A DNA stretch of 64,000 nucleotides from JBGPQJ01 sp963709295. GTDB lineage: Bacteria > Chloroflexota > Anaerolineae > Anaerolineales > Villigracilaceae. The stretch is taken from contig CAVPVW010000005.1 of NCBI GenBank assembly GCA_963709295.1, positions 237,794 through 301,793 on the forward strand. The letters are read 5' to 3'. How positions within the stretch are numbered: position 1 is the stretch's first letter; every line of letters begins with the position of its first letter. A program made the position numbers and the translations under genes. Below, in pieces: positions 8,232 to 17,293 of the stretch. The notes below the pieces were generated by a model. The model did not search any database, was not told where the DNA came from, and saw nothing but the letters and a program-made list of their open reading frames with translations.

Positions 8232-9032
8232 TCAAGAAATTGTGTTTTCTGTATCCGTGGTTTTGGAATCGGCGGGTACCAGCTTGGCGCTTTCCCTATA
8301 ATATTGGCCAAATATGGCTGCTGACACCATCATCAAATACAATCCAATTGGAAATGCCGCGAGATAAAAGAAACAGCAAAGGAAGAAGGTGAAATAGGCC
8401 AGCATGTAACCGATATAAATCATTGCGATCAATCCCAGGTATATCAACCAGGCAATGAAGTATCCCCATTTATCTGCCTTTAGAATGGCTCCCCATTCAC
8501 GCACATGAAAAGCAGCGCTAAATTTATCATGAGCGATGAAATTGGCAATGGCGGCGGGGAGGGGGATTGCTCCAACGATGAGCAGAAAAGTACCGACAAA
8601 CATGGATAAGAATAGCACTCCCATCGCACCCAGCGAGAGCAAGCCGATCAATCCCGATGTTGTGGAGTCGTAAGTTGATTCAGGTGATATTGCGATGGAT
8701 GCAATGAGCATTACGAAATAGGCGAAGAATCCGACCATGGATACCAGAATTCCCGGTCCCAGGTAAACCGCGCCGACACCAAAGCAGCGCAATCCATCCT
8801 TGAAGAGCTGCCCCCAGTTATCCCAGGCTGGGAGGGTGATTACTTCGTCGGTGATTGCCCTGCGCAAGATCTCCGCAAAATAACCGTATACGAAGATGAT
8901 CGGTATGATCGGGATGACCATGCCTGCAAAGATGAGTGCCGTTCCAATCACAAACTGAAGGATCCAATTCTTGGTTTCGAAGGGGAATTTAAAGGCTGCG
9001 CGTAAAGATGGGCTTGAGATTGAATCAATCAT
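8232..9032 (-). CDS. DUF4013-type integral membrane protein
   Basis: 266 residues with about six transmembrane helices in three pairs. The region after the first helix (GYFAEILRRA, then LPAWDNWGQLFKDGL) matches the recurrent pattern of DUF4013 membrane proteins of archaea and Chloroflexota. Their function is unknown. It is probably monocistronic, as flanking same-strand genes are more than 50 bp away. 9033-9299 upstream shows nothing recognisable. Confidence 0.75.
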   Translation of the reverse strand: MIDSISSPSLRAAFKFPFETKNWILQFVIGTALIFAGMVIPIIPIIFVYGYFAEILRRAITDEVITLPAWDNWGQLFKDGLRCFGVGAVYLGPGILVSMVGFFAYFVMLIASIAISPESTYDSTTSGLIGLLSLGAMGVLFLSMFVGTFLLIVGAIPLPAAIANFIAHDKFSAAFHVREWGAILKADKWGYFIAWLIYLGLIAMIYIGYMLAYFTFFLCCFFYLAAFPIGLYLMMVSAAIFGQYYRESAKLVPADSKTTDTENTIS

Positions 9033-9299
9033 GGATTTTCTCCCGTAACTTGCAGATGATTGAGTTTACTTGAATGTCATGCCAAAGCTGCAACATTCTT
9101 TCAATAAAATTATAGCATCATCTTCAATTGGCATGCTCCTGCGAACCGTTTGTTGTGTGAATGAAGCAGAGTTGAAACCTCAGGCTGCGATCATCAAGCC
9201 ATTTGCAGCCAATTGGAGATTTCCACGTCTAAATCGGCCGTGGAATACAACCTTGTGATAACGAATTATCTTGAGGTTGATTGTGTACTATCCTTTCAC

Positions 9300-9836
9300 T
9301 CATCCCTTCCTAAATTTCTCATCTCCCTGCAATGACAGGATTTCACCAAAATAGATGCGGTGATAATCTTTACCCGGGTAATTGGCGTTTATGCCGAGGT
9401 CAAGGAAATGCTCCGGGTGGACGTCGTCCCAATACATTTTTCGGCATTCGAGGACCAGTTCTGCTTCGACGTAACCTGGTGCAGCGATTAGCGTGGATGC
9501 AACCGGTGTCAACCCGGCTTCGGTAATTTTATCCCCGCCACGACCGGATTTGGTACCGAGCAATTGCAGTGCGGCATGATATTGTTTCGGGAATGCACAC
9601 AAAGTGAATGTGTCGTATCGTTCCATGAATTCATACGTATATCGGACAGGGCGCACGACCACCTGCACGAACGGACGCCGCCACATGTAACCTATACTGC
9701 CCCAGCCCACGGTCATGGCATTAAATCGGCCTTCGTTGAAATCCCCGCAGGTGAGCAGCAGCCAATGGATATCCCACAAGTGGATGGGCCGGATGAGAAA
9801 TTCTTCAATATTAATGGGTTTGAGGATCATTTTCAT
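9300..9836 (-). CDS. Flavin reductase-like (FMN-binding split barrel) protein
   Basis: 178 residues. The pattern FNAMTVGWGSIGYMWRRP, followed by VVVRPVRYTYEFM and TLCAFP, is that of the flavin reductase-like split barrel which binds FMN (flavoredoxin and related proteins). It probably acts in a cytosolic electron-transfer or reductase role; the partner is unknown. It sits just left of the putative cassette pair of GNAT genes. Confidence 0.8.
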   Translation of the reverse strand: MKMILKPINIEEFLIRPIHLWDIHWLLLTCGDFNEGRFNAMTVGWGSIGYMWRRPFVQVVVRPVRYTYEFMERYDTFTLCAFPKQYHAALQLLGTKSGRGGDKITEAGLTPVASTLIAAPGYVEAELVLECRKMYWDDVHPEHFLDLGINANYPGKDYHRIYFGEILSLQGDEKFRKG

Positions 9837-9950
9837 CTCCTATGCTGTTGGATGTAGTGGTGAATCAGAACATTCGTTGACCGACTGGTCGAAATCAATG
9901 ATGGAACCGGTCATCATGCCGGATTCTTCGCTGACAATCGTGCGGTGCTG

Positions 9951-10568
9951 TTAGCCAGCGCTGATCCTCGGGTCTGCTTCGTTTGTCGATTCCCGTGGTG
10001 TACTGAAAACACGCTCGAATGCCTGACGCCGATCCTCGTGAAGATGATATGCCGTTTTCACCAACGGACCGCAACCCTCGTGCAACTCTATGCCCACAAT
10101 GTCGAATCCCATCTTCAAATCTGCGATCAGGGCAGCGCGGTTGTTCGGACCATAACTCGTGGTCAAGCGTTCGTAACCCATCACTCTCAGGTACGCGATG
10201 AATTGCTTCAAGAATGCGCCATAGATACCCTGCCCGCGGAATTCGGGAATTAAGCCAATAGTGTCAATGAAGAAAGTCTCTTCATCTTCCATAAAGCCCC
10301 AGAACCAACCGATTGGCTCATCTGCGGCGTTGAAAAAGACTAGCCACTCGGGGGATGAACGCGCGTGCATTTTCCGTAAATGCACATGTTCTTCATGCCG
10401 TGCTGCGGGAACCTCAAAGAGCCCCACTGACTGTTTGTAGTCTGGAGGAAAGATCAGATGATTTATCACTTTTATGAATTCTTGAGCAGCGCCTTGATCC
10501 ATTGAACGTGCAACTACGCCCGAGGGCAACTTCATCGGGAAGAACTGCTTGTGGATATTCTCATCCAT
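9951..10568 (-). CDS. GNAT N-acetyltransferase (putative integron cassette gene)
   Basis: 205 residues. The acetyl-CoA binding segment IPEFRGQGIYGAFLKQF fits GNAT motif A, preceded by a typical beta-bulge (ETFFIDTIGLIP). The N-terminal ~80 residues have no separate assignment. The gene begins 30 bp after the attC-like palindrome at 10599-10733. A single GGCTAAC motif overlaps its stop codon region (9950-9956, minus strand) but no complete second attC follows. The substrate is unknown; GNATs are common integron cargo. Confidence 0.8.
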   Translation of the reverse strand: MDENIHKQFFPMKLPSGVVARSMDQGAAQEFIKVINHLIFPPDYKQSVGLFEVPAARHEEHVHLRKMHARSSPEWLVFFNAADEPIGWFWGFMEDEETFFIDTIGLIPEFRGQGIYGAFLKQFIAYLRVMGYERLTTSYGPNNRAALIADLKMGFDIVGIELHEGCGPLVKTAYHLHEDRRQAFERVFSTPRESTNEADPRISAG

Positions 10569-10598
10569 TGTTCTTATACTCCTACGTCAGGTTGCGCT

Positions 10599-10733
10599 GG
10601 CTAACGGCAGGCGTTAGCGGTAAGTGCGGGAAGTGGCGGATAAAGCTACTAGACGCCGAATCCGCCTCTAGGGGCTGCTTCCCTGAAGGTGCGGCGGAAC
10701 GCCCGCACTTGTCCGGTGTACGCGGTGTTAGCC
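10599..10733 (-). other. attC-like recombination site (integron cassette)
   Basis: A 135-bp imperfect palindrome bounded by GGCTAAC (10599-10605) and its exact complement GTTAGCC (10727-10733), matching the R''/R' box layout of attC apart from one degenerate position. Inside are paired arms AAGTGCGGG/CCCGCACTT (10622-10630 with 10702-10710), GGCGGAT/ATCCGCC (10635-10641 with 10660-10666) and a smaller AGGG/CCCT hairpin. It starts 13 bp after the stop of one GNAT gene and ends 30 bp before the next, the spacing expected of cassettes. No integrase is in the window. Confidence 0.6.
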
Positions 10734-10746
10734 CGTTTTTGCCTGA

Positions 10747-11172
10747 TTATGCACCAACCCATACGTACTGGCCAATTTTACAGTATTCCTGGAAACCTAT
10801 ATGTTGATAAACACCTTTACCCATCTCTGTGGCTTGTAGAATTCCAACGCGGTAACCTGAAGATCGAGCTTCACGTAAAGGAGAGATGGTCATTGCTGCG
10901 CCTAATCCTTGCCGACGTGCGTTTGGCAGGGTGGTCACATTATAGATACCTGCCACACCAGCACTAAGAAGCTGTGTTGACGTGGCAACGGGTTCACCAT
11001 TCAGCCTGCCAAGATAGTGATGTATGGCTACCTCAGGGGCAAAGCCTATGCTAGCATAGTGATCAAAGAAAGCTTGGTCAAAGATATCGGGAATACCAAA
11101 GCCGAGCGTGAAAACATAAATCCACTCTTTCAAGGTATCCATGTCGCTGACTGGTTCGATCATCAATCCCAT
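10747..11172 (-). CDS. GNAT N-acetyltransferase (putative integron cassette gene, possibly N-truncated)
   Basis: 141 residues. The core GNAT motif is clear: VTTLPNARRQGLGAAMT followed by GILQATEMGKGVYQHIGF. The stop lies 13 bp from the attC-like site. Codons upstream of the ATG read in frame as protein-like sequence (...NTSWAFPSP) to a stop near 11260 without a start codon. Relatives usually have a longer N-terminal half, so the 5' part may be missing or frameshifted. The substrate is unknown. Confidence 0.7.
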   Translation of the reverse strand: MGLMIEPVSDMDTLKEWIYVFTLGFGIPDIFDQAFFDHYASIGFAPEVAIHHYLGRLNGEPVATSTQLLSAGVAGIYNVTTLPNARRQGLGAAMTISPLREARSSGYRVGILQATEMGKGVYQHIGFQEYCKIGQYVWVGA

Positions 11173-11386
11173 TGGCGAAGGAAATGCCCAACTAGTGTTT
11201 ATCCCTAAAGGGGACTTTACGGCAACCGTATAATGGATTATGGATCTCCCGAATAATGTTCTAAATCACTTACTGAAGTAGTATCCAAAAAAAATATAGC
11301 ACTAACACCCTTATTTATACCGCCCCTGCGCGGCGCGAAGCGCGTATAATATCTTTGTCCGACAACTTTATATACAAGGAGCCCCC

Positions 11387-12853
11387 ATGACCACCATTGA
11401 CCTGACCGTCCACCCCGAGCGGCGCAAACGAGCCATCGCTCGCGCGCGCGAGCGCAACATCATCATCCCCACTTATGCCCAGATGAAAGATCCCGCCAAA
11501 ATACCAGCAAAAGTCAAGGAAGAACTGGCAAAGATCGGGCTGTGGGACATCCACCCGCGCAACCTGTTCCGCATCAACTGGCACAACGAACCCAAGGCCA
11601 GCGGCGGCGGGTTCGGCGGGGTCAACACGCTCGAGCTGCCTCCTGCGCTGACCGGCGTCCCGGCGCGCATCATTGCCATCGTCGGCAAGTGGTTCCCGAC
11701 CGGCGCGCACAAGGTCGGGGCGGCCTTCTCCTGCCTCGTGCCGCGGCTGGTGACCGGTCAGTTCGACCCGACCACGCAGAAGGCGGTCTGGCCCTCCACC
11801 GGCAACTACTGCCGGGGCGGGGCGTACGATTCCGCGCTGCTGGCTTGCGAATCCATCGCCATCCTGCCGGAAGGCATGTCGCGCGAGCGCTTCGAATGGT
11901 TGTCGAAGGTCGCCGGCGAGACGATCAAAACCCCGGGCAGCGAGTCCAACGTCAAGGAGATCTTCGACAAGTGCAAGGAACTGCGCGCCTCGGGGCAGGA
12001 CCTGATGATCTTCAACCAGTTCGATGAATTCCCCAACTACCTGTGGCATTACGAGGTCACCGGGCACGCCATGGAGGAGGCCTTCAAGCGCCTCGCCCGC
12101 CCCGGCGACGAGTTCCGCGGCATCACCTCCGCCACCGGTTCGGCGGGGACGATTGCCTGCGGCGATTACATGAAGCAGATCTTCCCCGGCAGCAAGATCG
12201 CCGCCAGTGAAGCCCTGCAGTGCCCGACCCTGCTCGAAAACGGATTCGGCGCGCACCGCATCGAGGGCATCGGCGACAAGCATGTGCCGTGGATCCACAA
12301 TGTCCGCAACACCGACCTGGTGGTGGCGATCGACGACAATGCCGTGGTCAATGTCGCGCGGCTGTTCAATGAAGAAGATGGTCGCGCCATGCTGGTCGAG
12401 AAGGGTGTTCCCGAATCCCTGGTCTCCAATCTCGATCTGCTGGGATTCTCCGGCATCTCCAACGTGCTGACCGCGATCAAGATGGCGAAATACTACGAGA
12501 TGGGCGAGCACGATGTGATCTTCACCATCGCCACGGACTCCATGGAACTTTACCACTCCCGCATCCATGAGATGCGCGCGGAGATGGGGGAGTACTCCTC
12601 CCGAGATGCCGCCGCTGATTTCGCGCGCTGGGTCCTGCAGCAGTCCACCGACAATATGCTCGAGCTGCGCCACCCCGACCGCCGCCGCGTCCACAACCTC
12701 AAGTACTACACCTGGGTCGAACAGCAGGGCAAGACCTACGAGGAGATTCAGGATATGTGGCAACGGCCTGATTACTGGACGAGTGTCCAGAAGCAGGCGG
12801 ATGAGATCGACGTGCTGATCGACGAGTTCAACGGCGAAGTTGGCTTGAATTAA
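11387..12853 (+). CDS. PLP-dependent fold-type II enzyme (cysteine/tryptophan synthase-beta-like)
   Basis: 488 residues. The PLP lysine lies in TGAHKVGAAFS, with the substrate loop STGNYCRGG and the glycine-rich phosphate site ATGSAGTIACGD, as in the cysteine synthase/tryptophan synthase beta superfamily. It is longer than cysteine synthase and lacks the COMM and alpha-interaction features I would expect of TrpB. Its exact reaction is unknown. GC and third-position GC are clearly higher than in neighbours. AAGGAG precedes the ATG and a TATAAT lies at 11345-11350 without a good -35. A strong terminator follows. Confidence 0.75.
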   Translation: MTTIDLTVHPERRKRAIARARERNIIIPTYAQMKDPAKIPAKVKEELAKIGLWDIHPRNLFRINWHNEPKASGGGFGGVNTLELPPALTGVPARIIAIVGKWFPTGAHKVGAAFSCLVPRLVTGQFDPTTQKAVWPSTGNYCRGGAYDSALLACESIAILPEGMSRERFEWLSKVAGETIKTPGSESNVKEIFDKCKELRASGQDLMIFNQFDEFPNYLWHYEVTGHAMEEAFKRLARPGDEFRGITSATGSAGTIACGDYMKQIFPGSKIAASEALQCPTLLENGFGAHRIEGIGDKHVPWIHNVRNTDLVVAIDDNAVVNVARLFNEEDGRAMLVEKGVPESLVSNLDLLGFSGISNVLTAIKMAKYYEMGEHDVIFTIATDSMELYHSRIHEMRAEMGEYSSRDAAADFARWVLQQSTDNMLELRHPDRRRVHNLKYYTWVEQQGKTYEEIQDMWQRPDYWTSVQKQADEIDVLIDEFNGEVGLN

Positions 12854-12862
12854 TTTTCTCGG

Positions 12863-12892
12863 GACAGGCAGTTGAGACTGCCTGTCTTTTTC
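12863..12892 (+). terminator. Intrinsic terminator after the PLP enzyme gene
   Basis: Perfect 10-bp stem GACAGGCAGT/ACTGCCTGTC with a 4-nt loop followed by TTTTTC, 9 bp after the stop codon of the PLP-dependent enzyme. Confidence 0.85.
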
Positions 12893-12908
12893 TTATATAC
12901 TTATTGGC

Positions 12909-13481
12909 ATGTCCACAATTCTCGCTGCTCTCGCTTTCTGTTTGGTCGGCTACCTTTTTGGCTCGCTGACGCCCTCCATCTGGATCACGCGCCTCGTCAA
13001 AGGCGTGGATGTGCGCGAGAGCGGGTCGGGTCATGCCACCACGACCAATACTGCCCGTCAGATCGGTTTTGGATGGGGGGCGCTGGTCATGGTGCTGGAC
13101 ATTGCCAAGGGATTCATCCCCACCTGGCTGGCGCTGACCTACGCTCCCGCCGCCTGGATCGCGCCTCTCACGGCGGCTTGTGCTGTCATCGGTCACTGCT
13201 GGCCTGTCTTTGCTGGTTTTCGCGGCGGGATGGGTCTTGCGACGGCAGGTGGGGCAATCATGGCTGCCAACTGGCTTGGGTTTGTACTCGGCTTGGGACT
13301 GTTGATTTTATTGACCCTGATCATACGTCACAGCGCCCGCGCCAGCGTTGCCTTTGGTATTCTTATCGCACCGGCACTCTATCTCTTTGGCTTACGCGGT
13401 GAGGTCATCTGGATTTCAGTCGCAATTGGTATCGTCATCTCCATCCGCTTTTTACATCGACTGGAATCGCCAGTACCGTGA
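12909..13481 (+). CDS. plsY: Glycerol-3-phosphate acyltransferase PlsY-like membrane protein
   Basis: 190 residues with about five membrane segments. It keeps the three PlsY loops: VDVRESGSGHATTTNTAR (family: D-R-x-x-GSGN-x-GATN), the DIAKG helix end, and GHCWPVFAGFRGGMGLAT. PlsY transfers acyl groups from acyl-phosphate to sn-glycerol-3-phosphate at the inner face of the membrane. GHATTTN replaces the more common GNPGATN, so it could be a specialised paralogue. The next gene overlaps its stop or follows after about 35 bp. Confidence 0.8.
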   Translation: MSTILAALAFCLVGYLFGSLTPSIWITRLVKGVDVRESGSGHATTTNTARQIGFGWGALVMVLDIAKGFIPTWLALTYAPAAWIAPLTAACAVIGHCWPVFAGFRGGMGLATAGGAIMAANWLGFVLGLGLLILLTLIIRHSARASVAFGILIAPALYLFGLRGEVIWISVAIGIVISIRFLHRLESPVP

Positions 13482-13516
13482 ACTCTGGCTCGATAGAGAG
13501 AAAAGTCAGGGGTAAG

Positions 13517-14098
13517 ATGCTTTCTCCCACATCCCTTGTCCTGGTCTGCCTGCTCCCAACTCCCCGCGACCTGGAGATCGCCCGCCTGCTCGGCTGGTAC
13601 CGTATTCCGTTCAAGTCCGCGCCGAAGGTGGTTGCGGTGGACTACCTCGCTCTTTACCTTCCTGGTAGTTTCGGCGAACAAGGCGCGCAAATTCAATACG
13701 TGGCGGAGGTCAAGGGGCACGAGCTCACCACCCGCCTCGAGCTCCTGCGCGACGAACCCGACCATCCCCGCGCCAACGAGGAATATTACAAGATCCAGAT
13801 TGGCGCGCTTGAAAAACTGGCGCAGCCGGTCAACGCCGAAAAGTGGCGGCGCATCACTTTTCTCTACACGACTGGTGAATATCTTCTGAAAGCAAAGACA
13901 ATCAACGATCTGGTGGTGCACAGCGATGAACGCCAGTTGTTGTGGCGCTCTCTGCGCGAACGGGCGGTCAATGGTCAGGCCTACCAAACCGAGCTTCCAG
14001 CGTTGGATGTGGACCCGCAGGTGCTGATTAAATTATTGGGTATCAGGGAAATAAGCCTAGATTACGATTCGCGCAATTCTGAATATAATAATATTTAG
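13517..14098 (+). CDS. Hypothetical protein
   Basis: 193 residues from the ATG at 13517, which is preceded by AGGGGTAAG. A GTG at 13478, overlapping the plsY stop, would add 13 poorly conserved-looking residues. There is no signal peptide or membrane segment. The N-terminus (LPTPRDLEIARLLGWYRIP) and the alternating hydrophobic pattern suggest a folded cytosolic protein, but I recognise no family. It lies between plsY and the permease operon on the same strand, with 6 bp to the dppB-like gene, so it is probably in the same transcript. Confidence 0.6.
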   Translation: MLSPTSLVLVCLLPTPRDLEIARLLGWYRIPFKSAPKVVAVDYLALYLPGSFGEQGAQIQYVAEVKGHELTTRLELLRDEPDHPRANEEYYKIQIGALEKLAQPVNAEKWRRITFLYTTGEYLLKAKTINDLVVHSDERQLLWRSLRERAVNGQAYQTELPALDVDPQVLIKLLGIREISLDYDSRNSEYNNI

Positions 14099-14104
14099 CT
14101 GCAT

Positions 14105-15028
14105 ATGGGACAATTCATCCTCCGCCGTTTGCTTGCGATACCGTTGATCTTATTTGCCGTCAACCTGATCGGTTTTGCCTACGGCTATCTCATGCTGTAT
14201 CGCGTGGATATCACCACTCTTCGCGGTCCTTATGCAGCGCGGGTTGGTTTGGAATCCCCTTCGTTCATTGAGCTATATCAAGAATACCTTCAAAGTGTGT
14301 TTGACGGTAACTGGGGAATTCTTCCCAACGGTCAGCCGGTGGATGAAGCGCTGGCCCAGGCCTCCCTAATCAGTTTGGGATTGGTCTTGATCTCGCTTCT
14401 GCTGAGTGTCTCTGTTGGTGTCTTCCTCGGGTGGCGCGCGGCCAAAGCGGAACCGCCGCGAGTCTCAGGCTGGATGACGGTCATGGCGACCGTCGGGCTG
14501 GCTGCGCCCAGCTTTTACATTGGCGTTTTGCTCATCTCGATCTCAGTGATGTATGTCATCTCAGGCTGGGGCAAGGAAGCGCTCCTGCCGTTTCAGGGTT
14601 TTGGCTGGGATGCGCATCTCATCCTGCCGGTGCTGGCGTTGGCGTTACGCCCGATGATGCAGATCGGGCAGGTGACTTCCGGCTTGCTGTCAGATGAATT
14701 TGGCAGGCAGTATGTCATCACGGCGCGCAGCTTCGGTTATTCGATGAAGCGCATTCGCGAAAACCATGCCTTCCGCCCGATCATTGCTCCGGTGGCTCTG
14801 GTGATCTCCGGCTCCCTTCGAATTCTCGTGGCGGAACTGATCATAATCGAACGGTTGTTTAACATCCCTGGCGTGGGGCGTTTGATCGCCAATGCATTGA
14901 TCATCTCCTCCGAACCGAATCCTGCCGTCATCGCAACATTATTAACTGCGTTGGCATTATTCTTCCTGATGGCGGATTTTATTGCGTCCGTCGTGGCGCG
15001 TGCGGTGGATCCGCGTTTACGGTCATAG
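14105..15028 (+). CDS. DppB/OppB-type ABC transporter permease
   Basis: 307 residues with six transmembrane helices. The N-terminus (QFILRRLLAIPLILF) and the conserved cytoplasmic EAA-like loop (YVITARSFGYSMKRI) plus IIERLFNIPGVGRL are those of the dipeptide/oligopeptide/nickel permease family. It pairs with the DppC-like gene 9 bp downstream. No ATPase or solute-binding protein is encoded nearby, so those components must come from elsewhere. Confidence 0.85.
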   Translation: MGQFILRRLLAIPLILFAVNLIGFAYGYLMLYRVDITTLRGPYAARVGLESPSFIELYQEYLQSVFDGNWGILPNGQPVDEALAQASLISLGLVLISLLLSVSVGVFLGWRAAKAEPPRVSGWMTVMATVGLAAPSFYIGVLLISISVMYVISGWGKEALLPFQGFGWDAHLILPVLALALRPMMQIGQVTSGLLSDEFGRQYVITARSFGYSMKRIRENHAFRPIIAPVALVISGSLRILVAELIIIERLFNIPGVGRLIANALIISSEPNPAVIATLLTALALFFLMADFIASVVARAVDPRLRS

Positions 15029-15037
15029 AGGAATGCC

Positions 15038-17293
15038 ATGAGAATCAATGCCTTCCTCCGACGAGTCAAGAACTGGTTTCACCGTGCCAATCTCCCTTTG
15101 ATATTTGGTTTGCTGATCATCGGGTTTATTATTGCCGTCTCCATCTGGGGACCTTCCCTGGCGCAGCAGAACCCTGTAGAACAACATTACTCGCTCGAGC
15201 TGGATGGGGAAATTCGCTCGCCGCCCTATCCGCCATTCCGGGTTGAAGGATTTCCGCTGGGGACCGATCGATTTGGCCGCGATACATGGAGTCAGATTCT
15301 GTGGGGAGTGCGTCCGACTCTGGTCATGGTGGGAGCAGTAGCCATTACCCGCCTTATTCTCGGCATGCTCATCGGCCTCTCAGCCGGCTGGACGTCCGGT
15401 CGAAAAGAGCGTCTTTTGGAGGGACTGATTTCGATGGCCCTGGCCATCCCAGTTTTGTTCGTTGCGCTGATCGGGATCACGCTGGTGGGAATCGAAAAAG
15501 GTCTGCCCGCCTTCATCTTTGGCCTGGCTCTTACCGGCTGGGCGGAGACAGCCCGCATCATCAGCAACCAAACTCGCACCATCAAGGATCAGACGTACGT
15601 AGAATTATCCAGGGCGATGGGCGCGACGAGCGCACGCACGTTGTTTGTGCATGTCATGCCGCAGATCATGCCGATGGTGCTCATGCTGCTGGCGTTCGAA
15701 GTTGGTGCGACCCTTCTGGTAGTCGCCGAGTTGGCGTTCCTCGGCTATTTCATCGGCGGAGGCATGTGGGTTGAGATCAGCGATTTCGTGGCAGTCAACA
15801 TCACCGCCCTGCCTGAGCTGGGCCAGTTCATCGCGACTTCCCTTTATAAATTGACGGACCCGTCCACGCTGTTGATTGCCGGCACTTTTCTTTTCCTGAT
15901 GATTTTGGGTTTCAACCTGCTGGGGGAGGGGCTGCGGTTGGAGTTAAATCCCGAGCGCATGCGCCGCCGGAAAACTCATCCAGCCATCATGTGGCTGCAG
16001 GATAAATGGAATTTCTCCTTATTCCCCGTACTTGAAGATTACTATCAGGGCGTAATCAACTTTCTCATGGTTGCGGTCATTGCGCTCATTGTGGGCGTGT
16101 CTTTATGGTGGGTCAATCAGAAACCTGCCGTCCCCGTATCCGTTTCGCAATTGGAGGTACCCGGCGGGCATTACTGGGCGACCGAACGTCACGATGCTCA
16201 GGGGACGCGCAGCATCCCGTTCGATGGACCTGAAGACCCTTCCGTACTCTGGCAATTTTCCACGCCGGAGGGATTTTCCGGCGGACCAGTCGTCCGTGCG
16301 GACGGCGTGGTTATTCTGACTGGGAATGATCAAACCTTGATCGCATTGAATCCCGATGGGACTCTGCGGTGGAAAGGCTCTCTTGAGAACCCTCCCGTCG
16401 GCACGCCTGCGCTCGATGAAGCTGGAGGTGTGTATGTGGTTGATGTGGACGGCGGGCTGACCTACTTCCCATTCGATTCCGCAGAATCTGAATGGAAGTT
16501 CACTCAAACCGAGCCGCGCCGGGCGACATCGGGTCCGATCGTCTCGAGTGAAAACCGGATCTATTACACGCTGGAAGACCGCATCCAGGCGGTTTCGTCA
16601 ACCGGAGAGGATCTTTACCGGGTCCAGATGTCCGACCTGTATGTGGAGGAGCCGCCCCGCATCAGCCCGCAGGGGACGTTTGCCTTCCTGTTGGATGGCG
16701 TAATTTATGCCCGCAGCGGGGGTGAAGTGGATATATCGGGAATCACGGATCGTATCAGCCCTGAAAATTTCATTCTCAGTCCGCGCTTTTTCATCGGTGC
16801 AGACGAAAAGACCTATCTCGCACTTGGGCATGGCGCCTATCTCTGGCATTCCACGGAAGACGGGCTGGTGATTGACGGATTTGCCGAACGGATAATCCCT
16901 GCCACAGCTTCAGGCGGTTACCTCATGCCGAACGATTTCGGGGTTACATCGTCGGGATTGTTTTGGTTATTTTATTCGAACGAATTCACCAATACAGAAT
17001 TGCATAGCGTCGACTTTTCCATGAATGAAATGCTCCAGTCCTATGATCAACGCATCATAGGGACAAAAATGATCGGTATCGATCCCAAATCTGTGGCGTA
17101 CATGTGTGGAAGCGCATATGGTCCCACGAAATGTGTGGCGGTAAAGTTGGGGAACTCCTCGCCTGATTGGGCATTGGACCTGAATGGCGTTGGAACGCTG
17201 GGTGGCGCTCTGGCTCCCGGCAGGCTTTATGTAACGACGAATGACGGATTATTGTTTGCGTTGGGTGACGATCAACAGGAGAAGGTACCATGA
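15038..17293 (+). CDS. DppC-type ABC permease fused to an extracellular beta-propeller
   Basis: 751 residues. Residues ~1-310 form a DppC-like permease (GTDRFGRDTWSQILWG, EAA loop with SRAMGATSARTLFVHVMPQ). A further transmembrane helix near 345 (MVAVIALIVGVSLWW) leads into a ~390-residue PQQ/WD40-like propeller with repeated VVRADGVVIL, LIALNPDGTLRW and PAL-type blades, placed outside the membrane by this topology. Such a fusion is unusual: the propeller could substitute for, or dock, a solute-binding protein. It overlaps the hydantoinase start by 4 bp (ATGA), indicating translational coupling. Confidence 0.85.
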   Translation: MRINAFLRRVKNWFHRANLPLIFGLLIIGFIIAVSIWGPSLAQQNPVEQHYSLELDGEIRSPPYPPFRVEGFPLGTDRFGRDTWSQILWGVRPTLVMVGAVAITRLILGMLIGLSAGWTSGRKERLLEGLISMALAIPVLFVALIGITLVGIEKGLPAFIFGLALTGWAETARIISNQTRTIKDQTYVELSRAMGATSARTLFVHVMPQIMPMVLMLLAFEVGATLLVVAELAFLGYFIGGGMWVEISDFVAVNITALPELGQFIATSLYKLTDPSTLLIAGTFLFLMILGFNLLGEGLRLELNPERMRRRKTHPAIMWLQDKWNFSLFPVLEDYYQGVINFLMVAVIALIVGVSLWWVNQKPAVPVSVSQLEVPGGHYWATERHDAQGTRSIPFDGPEDPSVLWQFSTPEGFSGGPVVRADGVVILTGNDQTLIALNPDGTLRWKGSLENPPVGTPALDEAGGVYVVDVDGGLTYFPFDSAESEWKFTQTEPRRATSGPIVSSENRIYYTLEDRIQAVSSTGEDLYRVQMSDLYVEEPPRISPQGTFAFLLDGVIYARSGGEVDISGITDRISPENFILSPRFFIGADEKTYLALGHGAYLWHSTEDGLVIDGFAERIIPATASGGYLMPNDFGVTSSGLFWLFYSNEFTNTELHSVDFSMNEMLQSYDQRIIGTKMIGIDPKSVAYMCGSAYGPTKCVAVKLGNSSPDWALDLNGVGTLGGALAPGRLYVTTNDGLLFALGDDQQEKVP

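Noticed and set aside
11315..12763. A 482-codon open frame on the minus strand opposite the PLP enzyme
   Set aside because: It is a by-product of high GC in the plus-strand gene; the translation is low-complexity and matches no family, while the plus strand has a full catalytic motif set.
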